A stretch of 55,362 nucleotides of DNA from Macrococcus capreoli (GTDB lineage: Bacteria; Bacillota; Bacilli; Staphylococcales; Staphylococcaceae). The translations under genes were made by a program, and so were the position numbers. Where the stretch lies: positions 1 to 55,362 of the forward strand of contig NZ_JAOTIS010000015.1 of the NCBI RefSeq assembly GCF_025628935.1. The letters run 5' to 3'. Shown here in pieces: positions 43,291-52,646 of this stretch. Within the stretch, counting starts at the first letter, position 1, and each line of letters opens with the position of its first letter. Under the pieces are notes generated by a model that searched no databases, was not told the origin of the DNA, and saw nothing but the letters and a program-made list of their open reading frames with translations.

Positions 43291-43380
43291 TTTATAATAA
43301 AAAAAACTTGAATTGACAACAAAAATAGCATAAATAGAAAATATATATTCATTCATATCACCTACAATAAAGACAAGTAG

Positions 43381-44568
43381 ATGAAGAACATGAATAAACA
43401 ATTAATCGAAGCTTTAACAAACAAAGAAGAGAAAATGATTGAGATCAGACGTTACTTACATCAACATCCAGAATTATCATTCCAGGAAGAGAAAACAGCA
43501 CAGTACATTGCAGATTTCTACAAAGACAAAGACGTACAGGTAGAAACAAACATCGGTGAACGCGGTATAAAAGTAACTATCGATTCACAAAAACCAGGTA
43601 AAACTTTAGCCATTCGTGCTGACTTTGATGCGTTACCTATCGAAGAAGCAACAGGATTACCCTTCGCTTCCCAAAATAAAGGTGTGATGCATGCTTGTGG
43701 ACATGATGCACATACAGCTTATATGTTAGCCCTCGCTGAAACTTTAGCAGAAATGAAAGATAGCTTTACAGGTAAAGTTATCGTCATTCATCAACCTGCC
43801 GAAGAAGTACCTCCAGGTGGTGCTAAAGGTATGATCGAGGCTGGCGTACTTGAAGGCGTTGATAATGTGTTAGGTGTACATGTGATGAGTACGATGGAAA
43901 CTGGCAAAGTTTATTACAGACCTGGATTTGTTCAAACAGGACGTGCATTCTTCAAATTAACAGTGCACGGTAAAGGTGGCCATGGTTCTTCACCACATAT
44001 GGCCAACGATGCAATTGTTGCAGGAAGCACTTTTGTAACTGCTGTACAAACAGTTGTATCAAGACGATTAAACCCATTTGAAACGGGGGTTGTGACAATC
44101 GGATCTTTTGATGGCAAAGGACAATTCAATGTTATTAAAGATAGTGTTGTCATCGAAGGTGATGTTCGTGGTCTAACAGACGCAACAAAGCAAACAATCG
44201 AGAAAGAAATTAAACGTATTACTGCAGGATTAGAAACAATGTTCGGTGTCACTTGTGAGTTAGAATACAACGATGATTACCCAGCGTTATACAATGATCC
44301 TGAATTTACAAATTACGTAGCAGAAACTTTAACGAAAGCAGACTTAGGTTTCGGTGTCGAAATGTGTGAAGCACAACCACCATCAGAAGACTTTGCTTAT
44401 TATGCCAAAGAAAGACCAAGCGCATTTATTTATACAGGCGCAATGCCTGAAGATGGCGAAGTTTACCCACACCATCATCCAAAATTCAATATTAGTGAAA
44501 AATCATTATTAATCTCGGCAAAAGCAGTTGGAACAGTCGTATTAGATTATTTGAAAGGAGAACAATAA
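43381..44568 (+). CDS. M20 family amidohydrolase (N-acyl-amino-acid hydrolase type)
   Basis: This 395-aa metallopeptidase has 'RRYLHQHPELSFQE', metal ligands in 'MHACGHDAHTAYML', the catalytic Glu pair in 'HQPAEEVPPGGAKGMI', and the dimerisation domain around 'GKGGHGSSPHMANDAI'. It is of the AbgB/hippurate hydrolase type, which cleaves N-acyl amino acids or related amides. No strong ribosome-binding site is seen for ATG 43381 or 43390. TTGACA at 43313-43318 is a possible -35 box. The stop is one base from the start of the NorB-type gene, so the two are co-expressed. Confidence 0.92.
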   Translation: MKNMNKQLIEALTNKEEKMIEIRRYLHQHPELSFQEEKTAQYIADFYKDKDVQVETNIGERGIKVTIDSQKPGKTLAIRADFDALPIEEATGLPFASQNKGVMHACGHDAHTAYMLALAETLAEMKDSFTGKVIVIHQPAEEVPPGGAKGMIEAGVLEGVDNVLGVHVMSTMETGKVYYRPGFVQTGRAFFKLTVHGKGGHGSSPHMANDAIVAGSTFVTAVQTVVSRRLNPFETGVVTIGSFDGKGQFNVIKDSVVIEGDVRGLTDATKQTIEKEIKRITAGLETMFGVTCELEYNDDYPALYNDPEFTNYVAETLTKADLGFGVEMCEAQPPSEDFAYYAKERPSAFIYTGAMPEDGEVYPHHHPKFNISEKSLLISAKAVGTVVLDYLKGEQ

Positions 44569-44569
44569 G

Positions 44570-45961
44570 ATGGAAACTACTCAAAACTATAAAGGTGGCA
44601 ATAAATTAATACTCGGCATTGTGCTTGGTGTTATTACATTCTGGTTGTTTGCACAATCACTTGTTAACGTTGTACCCCCATTACAAAAAAGCTTTAACGC
44701 AGATATGGGTACTATTAGTATCGCTGTATCAATTACTGCACTATTCTCTGGTATGTTCGTAGTTGGTGCTGGTGGATTAGCTGACAAAATTGGACGCGTA
44801 AAAATGACGAATATCGGTCTTATATTAAGTATTGTAGGATCTGCTTTAATTATCGCAACAAACTTTCCAGTGTTATTAATTTTAGGACGTGTCATTCAAG
44901 GATTCTCAGCTGCATGTATTATGCCGTCTACACTTGCAATTATGAAAGCATACTATGAAGGTGCAGAACGACAACGTGCGTTAAGTTACTGGTCAATCGG
45001 TTCTTGGGGCGGAAGCGGTGTTTGTTCATTATTTGGTGGCGCAGTGGCAACAGCATTCGGTTGGAGATGGATCTTTATCATCTCAATTATCGTAGCGATT
45101 CTTGCAATGATATTAATTAAAGGAACGCCAGAATCAAAATCAGAAGTAACAAATACATCTAAATTTGATGTGAAAGGATTAATCATTTTAGTAGTGATGT
45201 TACTGAGCTTAAATGTAGTGATTACTAAAGGAGCAGCAATTGGTTATACTTCACCATTATTCTTCGGATTAGTTGCACTCGTATTAGTCGCATTCGTCTT
45301 ATTCTTAAAAGTAGAACGTGTTGTTAATAATCCATTAATTGACTTTAACTTATTTAGCAACAAACCATATACCGGTGCTACCATCTCTAACTTCTTACTC
45401 AACGGAGTGGCTGGGACATTAATCGTAGCGAATACATTTGTACAACAAGGATTAGGTTATACTTCATTACAAGCTGGTTACTTATCCATCACATATTTAG
45501 TTATGGTATTACTTATGATTCGTGTTGGTGAGAAAATCCTTCAAAAAATGGGTGCGAAAAAACCGATGTTACTCGGTACACTTATCGTAATAATTGGTGT
45601 TGCGTTGATTTCATTAACCTTCTTACCAGAAACAATTTATATCATTAGTTGTGTTATCGGTTACTTATGTTTCGGTCTTGGGTTAGGGTTATACGCTACA
45701 CCATCAACTGATACTGCCATCTCAAACGCACCTGAAGATAAAGTTGGTGTTGCATCAGGAATTTACAAAATGGCATCTTCACTTGGAGGCGCATTTGGCG
45801 TAGCTATTAGCGGTGCAGTTTACGGTGCTGCAGTTGCTTCTTTGGGCGTCTATACTGGTGCAATGATTGCTTTATGGGTTAACGTAGCAATGGGTGTTAT
45901 CGCATTAATCGCAATATTATATGCAGTGCCAAATGATGATCCAAGAAAAGTACAACAATAA
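44570..45961 (+). CDS. norB: NorB-type MFS multidrug efflux transporter
   Basis: This 463-aa transporter has 12-14 helices of the DHA2/QacA group. Its sequence closely follows S. aureus NorB as I recall it: 'ITFWLFAQSLVNVVPPL', 'ALFSGMFVVGAGGLADKIGR', 'ALSYWSIGSWGGSGVCS', 'SNFLLNGVAGTLIVANTFVQ' and 'LYATPSTDTAI'. NorB exports quinolones and other compounds with protons. AAGGAG precedes the start. Here it is coupled to an M20 amidohydrolase, so it may also export or import a product of that enzyme (inference). Confidence 0.92.
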   Translation: METTQNYKGGNKLILGIVLGVITFWLFAQSLVNVVPPLQKSFNADMGTISIAVSITALFSGMFVVGAGGLADKIGRVKMTNIGLILSIVGSALIIATNFPVLLILGRVIQGFSAACIMPSTLAIMKAYYEGAERQRALSYWSIGSWGGSGVCSLFGGAVATAFGWRWIFIISIIVAILAMILIKGTPESKSEVTNTSKFDVKGLIILVVMLLSLNVVITKGAAIGYTSPLFFGLVALVLVAFVLFLKVERVVNNPLIDFNLFSNKPYTGATISNFLLNGVAGTLIVANTFVQQGLGYTSLQAGYLSITYLVMVLLMIRVGEKILQKMGAKKPMLLGTLIVIIGVALISLTFLPETIYIISCVIGYLCFGLGLGLYATPSTDTAISNAPEDKVGVASGIYKMASSLGGAFGVAISGAVYGAAVASLGVYTGAMIALWVNVAMGVIALIAILYAVPNDDPRKVQQ

Positions 45962-46002
45962 TTGTTAAATGAATATAGTCCATTAAATAATTATAAAAAT
46001 AT

Positions 46003-46040
46003 AATCACCTATTCACTGCTTAATGTGAATGGGTGATTTC
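46003..46040. terminator. Bidirectional terminator between convergent norB and the DMT exporter gene
   Basis: AATCACC-T-ATTCAC pairs with GTGAAT-G-GGTGATT across an 8-base loop. Confidence 0.75.
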
Positions 46041-46136
46041 TCAATTACCAAGACATATTAATAATATAAAAATAGATGAAACCAAAGATGTTAAAAAAAT
46101 TTATGTCCCTATGTCTACTAAATCATAATCATTATG

Positions 46137-47021
46137 TTAGGATTTAGATTCATTATCTCGATTTGTTGCGATAATAAACAAAACTTGGCCCAATAATATA
46201 ATCCCAATACCAATGAGCTGGCTCAACCTAATAAATTCCCCGAGAAATAAATAACTCAAAATAACTGTTCCTACAACTTCACCTAATATACTCATCGATA
46301 TTACTGTAGTACTTAACCACTTAATTAAATAGTTAAATAAACTTTGACCCATAATTGTTGCAAATACAGCGAGTCCGATAAACGCCATCCAAGTCGTTGC
46401 TGAAAATGATAGCATATTGTTGCCACGCAATATATTAATTAACAACAAAGTAAGGGCACTACTTCCATAACTTAATATAGAATATACCACTAAACTCGTA
46501 CTGACTCTTACGTATTGTCCCACATAGAAATATACTGTGATAACTAACGCAGCTATGAATGCAAGTAAATCACCATAAAGTGCGATACCACTAAGTTTCA
46601 AATCGTTGTAACCTATGACGATACATCCAATCACTGCTAATAATACACCACTCAAGGCCCGAATACTGTATCTCTCCCTAAAGATATAATATCCCCCTAT
46701 GACTGCAAAAATTGGTTGTAATGTTACAATAACTGTTGAACTTGCTACTGAAGTATATTGTAGCGACTCAAACCACAATAAATAATGTACGGCTAACACA
46801 ATACCACTTACACTCATAATTATTTTTGCTTTATTGGATAAACTTCGCAATTCAGAACGATAGTCTCGCCTTATCATCATTACCAACATAATGATAAATG
46901 CGATAAACATACGATAGAAAGCTGTTACTTCAACTGGTGCATCTACCACTTTAACAAATATTGCAGATGAAGATAGAGCCAATACACCAACTATCAATAA
47001 TAAGATATGAATAAATTTCAT
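46137..47021 (-). CDS. DMT superfamily (EamA) exporter
   Basis: This membrane protein of about 294 aa has ten helices arranged as two EamA repeats (about 5-140 and 150-285); 'SSAIFVKVVDAPVEVTAFYRM' opens the first. Such proteins export metabolites or amino acids. The ATG at 47021 is preferred because GAGGGGTG lies just upstream; a GTG at 47027 is inside that site. It is divergent from an XRE-cupin regulator, which probably controls it. Confidence 0.88.
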   Translation of the reverse strand: MKFIHILLLIVGVLALSSSAIFVKVVDAPVEVTAFYRMFIAFIIMLVMMIRRDYRSELRSLSNKAKIIMSVSGIVLAVHYLLWFESLQYTSVASSTVIVTLQPIFAVIGGYYIFRERYSIRALSGVLLAVIGCIVIGYNDLKLSGIALYGDLLAFIAALVITVYFYVGQYVRVSTSLVVYSILSYGSSALTLLLINILRGNNMLSFSATTWMAFIGLAVFATIMGQSLFNYLIKWLSTTVISMSILGEVVGTVILSYLFLGEFIRLSQLIGIGIILLGQVLFIIATNRDNESKS

Positions 47022-47166
47022 GAGCACCCCTCTTTTGTTTACTATATATAACGATTTTATTTTATAATAAACAAAACGTATTGAACATTTACAAATGGAA
47101 AATTCAGTATGTTAATACACAGTGATAAAAAAACACAATATAATAAACATAATAAAAGGAGCTTCG

Positions 47167-47721
47167 ATGAAACAATTAGGTAAAACAATAATGGCATATC
47201 GCAAACAAAACAATATGACAATCCGTGATTTTGCAAATCACTCAGGCGTTAGTACCTCTCTTATTAGTCAAATTGAAAGAGGATTGGGTAATCCATCATT
47301 AAATGTACTCGAGTTGTTAGCACAAGCTTTAGGTGTTCCTTTATTTACACTATTCATTAACGATATTGATACGAATTCACTTATTTCAAGAAAAGATGAG
47401 CGTCAAAAGATTTATCGCGAAGATAATGTTCATATCGTTTATGATCTTTTAACCCCTGACTTTATGAAAACAAATATACGTGTACTATTGATGGAAATTA
47501 AACCACATTCTAAAACAACCGAATCATATTATGAACATGACGATAAAGAAGAACTTGCCATCGTAATGCGTGGGGAAATTAACGTACAACTATCTGACGA
47601 AGTATATCCTTTGAATACAGGTGATGTCGTTAGAATACCTAAAAACACACGCCATCGCTTTATTAATACTTCAAACAGCATCGTAGAAGTGTTATTTATA
47701 CTCACTCCAACATTTTATTAA
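47167..47721 (+). CDS. XRE-cupin transcriptional regulator
   Basis: This 184-aa protein has an N-terminal XRE helix-turn-helix (about 4-60, 'MTIRDFANHSGVSTSLISQIERGLGNPSLNVLELLAQAL') and a C-terminal cupin_2 domain (about 105-180, 'HDDKEELAIVMRGEINVQL', 'LNTGDVVRIPKNTRHRFIN'). The cupin binds a small ligand in this family. AAAGGAG precedes the ATG at 47167. The divergent DMT exporter is the likely target. Confidence 0.92.
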   Translation: MKQLGKTIMAYRKQNNMTIRDFANHSGVSTSLISQIERGLGNPSLNVLELLAQALGVPLFTLFINDIDTNSLISRKDERQKIYREDNVHIVYDLLTPDFMKTNIRVLLMEIKPHSKTTESYYEHDDKEELAIVMRGEINVQLSDEVYPLNTGDVVRIPKNTRHRFINTSNSIVEVLFILTPTFY

Positions 47722-47879
47722 ATTAATAAAATAAACTGGTTTATAATTCATTGCTGTCTCAGTAGTAAAATCGAAACTCCTATTGAACAACACACTAAAC
47801 ATTTGATGATAAGCAAAGTAAGATTATTTCATCCTACTCTAATGTTATGATGAAACTAACCTATATACAGGAGGTAATC

Positions 47880-49316
47880 ATGTTTAACTTTAATTTCAAT
47901 AATTCATTCCATAATTTATCCGATGATTTTTATGAGTTATGTAATCCTGAAAAATCAATAGATCCTAAACTTGCCATATTCAATTCAGATTTAGCTAACG
48001 AACTTAATATAGATACAGCGCTTCAATATAATCCTGAATACTTAACAGGGAATGCAATCTTACCCGGCAGCAAACCGTCAGCCCATGCGTATGCTGGACA
48101 TCAATTCGGTCATTTCACAATGCTGGGTGATGGTCGCGCTCATGTGCTTGGTGAACATGTAACAGAGCACAATGAACGATATGATATTCAGCTAAAAGGC
48201 TCAGGCAGAACAATATTCTCGCGTTCTGGAGATGGTCGTGCAGCAATTGGGCCCATGTTACGAGAATACATTATCAGCGAAGCAATGTACCATCTAGGTA
48301 TCCCTACAACTAGAAGTCTTGCAGTATCTCTTACAGGTGATAATGTTTACCGTGAAACATCTTTACCAGGTGCAATGCTCGTTCGTATTGCACAAAGTAA
48401 CTTACGTGTGGGCACATTTGAGTATGCAGTACGCACAGAGGATAAAGATAATATTAAACAATTAGCAGATTATGCAATTGAACGTCACTATCCAGAAATC
48501 CAGGATGACCAAAATCGATACTTATCTTTACTCAATAAAGTTATAGAGAAACAAGCTAAACTTATCGCACAGTGGCAATCTGTCGGCTTCATTCACGGTG
48601 TCATGAATACTGATAATATGACCATCAGTGGAGAAACGATTGATTATGGACCATGCGCGTTTATGGATACGTACAACCCATCGACAGTATTTAGTTCTAT
48701 TGATCAATACGGAAGATATGCTTATCACAATCAACCCTCTATTGCTTTATGGAACTTAACACGCTTTGCAGAAACGCTTATTCCATTAATTGATGATGAT
48801 GAAAGTACTGCGATACAATATGCAGAAACAGCGCTTAACACTTACAGGGATCAATACATTCAACATTATATGCATATTTTCGGACAAAAGATTGGTATTG
48901 ACCAGATTACGCAGGACGACTTCCAAATTGTTATTGATTTCCTTGCTTTACTTGAGAAATATGAAACTGACTTTACTAGCTCATTCCGAAAGCTTGCGAC
49001 ACAACAATTCACACAATTAGGTATATACAATAATGAAGATGTGCAGGAGTGGTATCAACGCTGGCTTGCATTCATACAATCAACATCAAACGAACATGAT
49101 GCTTATACTTTAATGCAATCTGTTAATCCAGCCGTGATTCCAAGAAATCATCTCGTGGAAGAAGCATTGAGTGATGCATCAATGGCAAATGATTATACTA
49201 AACTCCATCAATTAATTGATGCAATTCATAATCCATTCTCAGATAACCACGATACACCATACTTAAACCCTGCTCCACCAAGTGAAAGAATATATCAAAC
49301 GTATTGCGGGACGTAG
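47880..49316 (+). CDS. selO: SelO (YdiU/UPF0061) protein AMPylase
   Basis: This 478-aa protein belongs to the SelO pseudokinase family, which transfers AMP to Ser/Thr/Tyr of target proteins in redox control. The conserved blocks are 'AYAGHQFGHFTMLGDGRAHVLGE', 'YDIQLKGSGRTIFSRSGDGRAAIGPMLRE', the catalytic/metal segment 'HGVMNTDNMTISGETIDYGPCAFMD', and the C-terminal 'YQTYCGT', a Cys form of the redox tail. Length is normal. AGGAGGT precedes the ATG at 47880, which is preferred over 47847. A tandem repeat array starts four bases after the stop. Confidence 0.95.
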   Translation: MFNFNFNNSFHNLSDDFYELCNPEKSIDPKLAIFNSDLANELNIDTALQYNPEYLTGNAILPGSKPSAHAYAGHQFGHFTMLGDGRAHVLGEHVTEHNERYDIQLKGSGRTIFSRSGDGRAAIGPMLREYIISEAMYHLGIPTTRSLAVSLTGDNVYRETSLPGAMLVRIAQSNLRVGTFEYAVRTEDKDNIKQLADYAIERHYPEIQDDQNRYLSLLNKVIEKQAKLIAQWQSVGFIHGVMNTDNMTISGETIDYGPCAFMDTYNPSTVFSSIDQYGRYAYHNQPSIALWNLTRFAETLIPLIDDDESTAIQYAETALNTYRDQYIQHYMHIFGQKIGIDQITQDDFQIVIDFLALLEKYETDFTSSFRKLATQQFTQLGIYNNEDVQEWYQRWLAFIQSTSNEHDAYTLMQSVNPAVIPRNHLVEEALSDASMANDYTKLHQLIDAIHNPFSDNHDTPYLNPAPPSERIYQTYCGT

Positions 49317-49320
49317 AAAG

Positions 49321-49581
49321 AGGCAGTCTGAAATGCGGTTAGAACCGAACAAACTGGAACCCGTTCCAAGAAATCGCTCTTTGATTTCGATGGAATGGGT
49401 GAAGTTTGACGAGGTTCTGCATTGAAGACGCCGTTTGAGTAGAGGCAGTCTGAAATGCGGTTAGAACCGAACAAACTGGAACCCATTCCAAGAAATCGCT
49501 TTTTGATTTCGATGGAATGGGTGAAGTTTGACGAGGTTCTGCATTGAAGACGCCGTTTGAGTAGAGGCAGTCTGAAATGCG
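49321..49581. repeat. Tandem array of a 122-bp structured repeat
   Basis: Two full units (49321-49442 and 49443-49564) plus the first 17 bases of a third lie in tandem with a 122-bp period; the first two differ at only a few positions. Each unit is one long imperfect inverted repeat. Paired arms from outside in are GTCT/AGAC, AATGC/GCATT, AGAACC/GGTTCT, CAAACT/AGTTTG, ACCC(A/G)TTCCA/TGGAATGGGT and GAAATC/GATTTC. The copy at 23100-23217 belongs to the same family. Reading frames through it are not genes. Confidence 0.88.
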
Positions 49582-49594
49582 ATTATGAACAACA

Positions 49595-49640
49595 AAAAAC
49601 TCAACCATAAATCATGATTTGATTTAGGTTGAGTTTTTCT
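49595..49640. terminator. Terminator between selO repeats and the esterase gene
   Basis: AAAAACTCAACC (49595-49606) pairs with GGTTGAGTTTTT (49627-49638). It can act in both directions. Confidence 0.8.
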
Positions 49641-49669
49641 ATTACCCAGGACATATTTCTATATCATCC

Positions 49670-50602
49670 TTATTCTACATCTAATCCTTCACGTAATGCG
49701 CTTATCGTCTCTGCGACAGCACGTTGACTCATCTCAGCATCTGGAACAAGTGATTCAAACTCGTGAAACCCTCTTGGATATAAATGAAATTCAACAGGAA
49801 TATCCGCTTCTGTTAATGCTTTGACATAGTCCATCGTCTCATCTCTAAACGGATCTAATGCGCCTACCATCGTATACATCGGCGGTAAGTTCGTAAAGTC
49901 TGTTTCACGCATAGGCGCTGCATATTTAGATGGTTCTCCTTCTACACCTTTCAAATACATTTGCCATGCAAATGCATTATGTTCTTTACTCCAGACACGC
50001 TTTTCTGTAAATGCATTGCTTGAATACGAACTGCATGTATCATCCAACATTGGAAATAATGGCATTTGAAATTTAATCTTCGGACCTTGTCGGTCTCTCG
50101 TTAATAAAGTTAATGCTGCAGCAAGCCCTCCACCCGTACTACCGCCAGTTACAGCAATTCTCGTTTCATCGATGTTAAGCATCGCTTTATTCTCAACAAT
50201 CCAATTAAGTGCTAAATAACAATCTTCAATCGCTGCTGGATATGGATATTCAGGCGCAAGACGATACTCAACAGAAACGACAACACTATTTACACCTTTC
50301 ACATAATCTGCGCATTTCGCATCATTACCTTCTATTGAGCCAAATACATACCCACCTCCGTGAATGAATAATATAGCAGGTAATGTTTCTTGTTGTGTTA
50401 CCGGTGCATATACTTTAAGTCGAATTTGCGTCCCGTCGTCATGCATCGCATAATATTCTTGCTGCGTAATCATATCATCAACATAAGGTTTCATTAACAT
50501 CTTACTCGCTGCTCTAATCATTGGTAACTTGTCTTCTGTTAACGTCATTGGTGATAACTTCTTAAATGTATTGAGTAAAGAAGGATGAACTCTATTTTCC
50601 AT
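49670..50602 (-). CDS. HSL-family alpha/beta hydrolase (esterase)
   Basis: This protein of about 310 aa has the hormone-sensitive-lipase oxyanion motif 'FIHGGGYVFGS', the nucleophile motif G-x-S-x-G in 'TGGSTGGGLAAA', and the acid/base 'DPFRDE' and 'RGFHEFE'. It should be a cytosolic carboxylesterase for short acyl esters. The ATG at 50602 has GGAGG upstream; the frame from 50617 does not. Confidence 0.92.
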   Translation of the reverse strand: MENRVHPSLLNTFKKLSPMTLTEDKLPMIRAASKMLMKPYVDDMITQQEYYAMHDDGTQIRLKVYAPVTQQETLPAILFIHGGGYVFGSIEGNDAKCADYVKGVNSVVVSVEYRLAPEYPYPAAIEDCYLALNWIVENKAMLNIDETRIAVTGGSTGGGLAAALTLLTRDRQGPKIKFQMPLFPMLDDTCSSYSSNAFTEKRVWSKEHNAFAWQMYLKGVEGEPSKYAAPMRETDFTNLPPMYTMVGALDPFRDETMDYVKALTEADIPVEFHLYPRGFHEFESLVPDAEMSQRAVAETISALREGLDVE

Positions 50603-50757
50603 ATTAAATGCCTCCATAATTGTTATGTTTTTTTTTGTATTTTTTTATATTCTTTTTATATATTTTACCCCCTTATTTCATAATGATTAATATGACTTGT
50701 AAACACAATTCGTCATATTGTATGATGAGCATTATACTGATAAAAAGAGGGATAAAA

Positions 50758-51822
50758 TTGAGCCGTAATATTAAATATATACTCCTTAGTATATTACCAT
50801 TATTGATGCTATGTGTTGTCATTTTTACATTAATGAACGACGCTTATTATCACAACACGATTGCTAAAATAACCTCAGTCAAAGAAGAAGTGCAACCATC
50901 AAAGGATGACAAACAATTAAATCAACAGCTAACTTTGAAAATAACAAATAATCACAATAAAGATAAAATAATCACAATCAACCATCCGTATTTCAAAAGC
51001 CAAGCCTATTCTGAAAAATATCATAAAGGTGACAAAGTATTCTTATCTCAAGATTTAAAATCCATTGACGGTATGAAAAGGGATACTATCATTGCAGTAT
51101 ATGGCTTAATCTTTATTACGCTCATAACGCTAATCGGTGGTATGCAGGGTGCTACTTCCATCATCAGTCTCATTATTAACTTATTGATATCACTTGGAAT
51201 GTTACTGATAAAACAACACTATCCTACTATCCCCCTATTCTTATTAGCATTTATGATGGTGATAATTTCATCTATCGTGACACTTTTACTCGTTAGTGGC
51301 ATTAACCAAAAGACGTTCATCGCGACGATAAGTACGATTATTTCTTTATTAGCAACAGCATTACTAATTAAAATGGCTATTACAATTACGAACGGAAATG
51401 GGATTCGTTATGAAACGATTACATTTTTAACGGTTTCACCAAAAAGTATATTTATGGCGTCTATTATCATCGGAACATTAGGTGCCATTATGGATATTAC
51501 AATTACGCTAACATCTGCGCTATATGAAATTAAACAAAACAATCCACAAACTTCATTTAGTGCATTTCTAAAAGCCGGTCGAAATATTAGCGATGACATT
51601 TTAGCACCGATGAGTAATATATTATTATTTGCTTATTTAACAGGTGCTATTCCGATGATTGTACTTTATTTACGCAATTACTCGCCTATCGTTCAATCTT
51701 TCCAGTTACACTGGTCAATTGAAATCACAAGATTTTTAGCAAGTGGTATTGGTATTATTCTGACAATCCCAATCACTATATTTATAGCCTCTTACATGCT
51801 ATCAAAGGAGAAGTTGTCATGA
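50758..51822 (+). CDS. YibE/F family membrane protein, first of a pair
   Basis: This protein of about 354 aa has an N-terminal membrane helix, an extracytoplasmic region of about 90 aa and seven to eight further helices, with the YibE/F block 'IGTLGAIMDITITLTSALYEI' and 'ISDDILAPMSNILLFAYLTGAIPM'. I chose the TTG at 50758, which has AAGAGGGAT upstream. The upstream frame from 50620 would add 46 improbable residues. It overlaps the next gene by four bases. The transport substrate of YibE/F proteins is not known. Confidence 0.88.
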   Translation: MSRNIKYILLSILPLLMLCVVIFTLMNDAYYHNTIAKITSVKEEVQPSKDDKQLNQQLTLKITNNHNKDKIITINHPYFKSQAYSEKYHKGDKVFLSQDLKSIDGMKRDTIIAVYGLIFITLITLIGGMQGATSIISLIINLLISLGMLLIKQHYPTIPLFLLAFMMVIISSIVTLLLVSGINQKTFIATISTIISLLATALLIKMAITITNGNGIRYETITFLTVSPKSIFMASIIIGTLGAIMDITITLTSALYEIKQNNPQTSFSAFLKAGRNISDDILAPMSNILLFAYLTGAIPMIVLYLRNYSPIVQSFQLHWSIEITRFLASGIGIILTIPITIFIASYMLSKEKLS

Positions 51823-52613
51823 GTACATTAGCATTACTCGCCATTATTTTATGCTTTTTGATGGTATATGTTGGACGCAAACAAGGCATTAAAGCTTTCT
51901 CTGGATTATTCGTTAATATATTATTGCTAGGGCTCTTTGTAATTCTAATCATCTTAAAAATCAATATTATATTGCTCGCTATATTATTCTGTATTATTAT
52001 GGCGCTCTTTAATATATTTGTGATGAATGGATATACACGTGTGAGTATCATAACAATTATCGCTACATCTATAACTTTTATTCTGTCACTTATTATTGTA
52101 TATGGTGCAGTCATATTTAGCGGTATACAAGGATTTGCGATGGAAGAAGGCGATGAAATCGCAACGTATCACTTGAATATCGGTATTAACTTTGTGCATC
52201 TGTCTTTATTCATTATTCTTGTCAGTACATTAGGTGCAATCATTGATTTAACAATCTCTGTGAGTTCCTCAATGGAAGAAATATATATTAATCAGCCGAC
52301 AATATCGAATAAACAACTATTTAAGTCGGGTATGAATGTTGCGCGAGATATATTAGGTACAACAATCAACACACTATTCTTCGCGTATTTAGGAAGTTAT
52401 TTAACGTTATTAATCTGGTTTAGTAAATTAAATTATTCTTTTGGCGATATTATCAACTCTAAAGTGCTGTCCAGTGAATTAATGACATTACTATGCGCAG
52501 GTATTGCTGTAACACTCGCGATTCCAGTAACGTCGTTTACGACGTTAAATATTTTGAAACGATTACACTTCGATCATAGTCATATTCACCATAATAAAAA
52601 ACGAAATTCCTAA
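51819..52613 (+). CDS. YibE/F family membrane protein, second of a pair
   Basis: This 264-aa protein has seven to eight helices and repeats the same conserved block, 'VSTLGAIIDLTISVSSSMEEI' and 'ARDILGTTINTLFFAYLGSYL'. It is translationally coupled to the longer partner through ATGA and lacks the extracytoplasmic domain. The two probably form a heteromeric membrane complex. The stop is inside a perfect terminator. Function unknown. Confidence 0.88.
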   Translation: MSTLALLAIILCFLMVYVGRKQGIKAFSGLFVNILLLGLFVILIILKINIILLAILFCIIMALFNIFVMNGYTRVSIITIIATSITFILSLIIVYGAVIFSGIQGFAMEEGDEIATYHLNIGINFVHLSLFIILVSTLGAIIDLTISVSSSMEEIYINQPTISNKQLFKSGMNVARDILGTTINTLFFAYLGSYLTLLIWFSKLNYSFGDIINSKVLSSELMTLLCAGIAVTLAIPVTSFTTLNILKRLHFDHSHIHHNKKRNS

Positions 52614-52631
52614 TCGAATTTCGTTTTTTAT
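52596..52631 (+). terminator. Terminator of the YibE/F pair
   Basis: AAAAAACGAAATTC (52596-52609) pairs perfectly with GAATTTCGTTTTTT (52616-52629). Confidence 0.9.
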
Positions 52632-52646
52632 TATATCTTACTTAAA

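Noticed and set aside
49321-49581. Tandem repeat as a CRISPR array or staphylococcal STAR element
   Set aside because: The units are contiguous without variable spacers, and the GC-rich core typical of STAR elements is absent.
49295-49608. Two minus-strand frames with nearly the same protein sequence
   Set aside because: They are translations of the 122-bp tandem repeat, have no ribosome-binding site and no independent protein signature.
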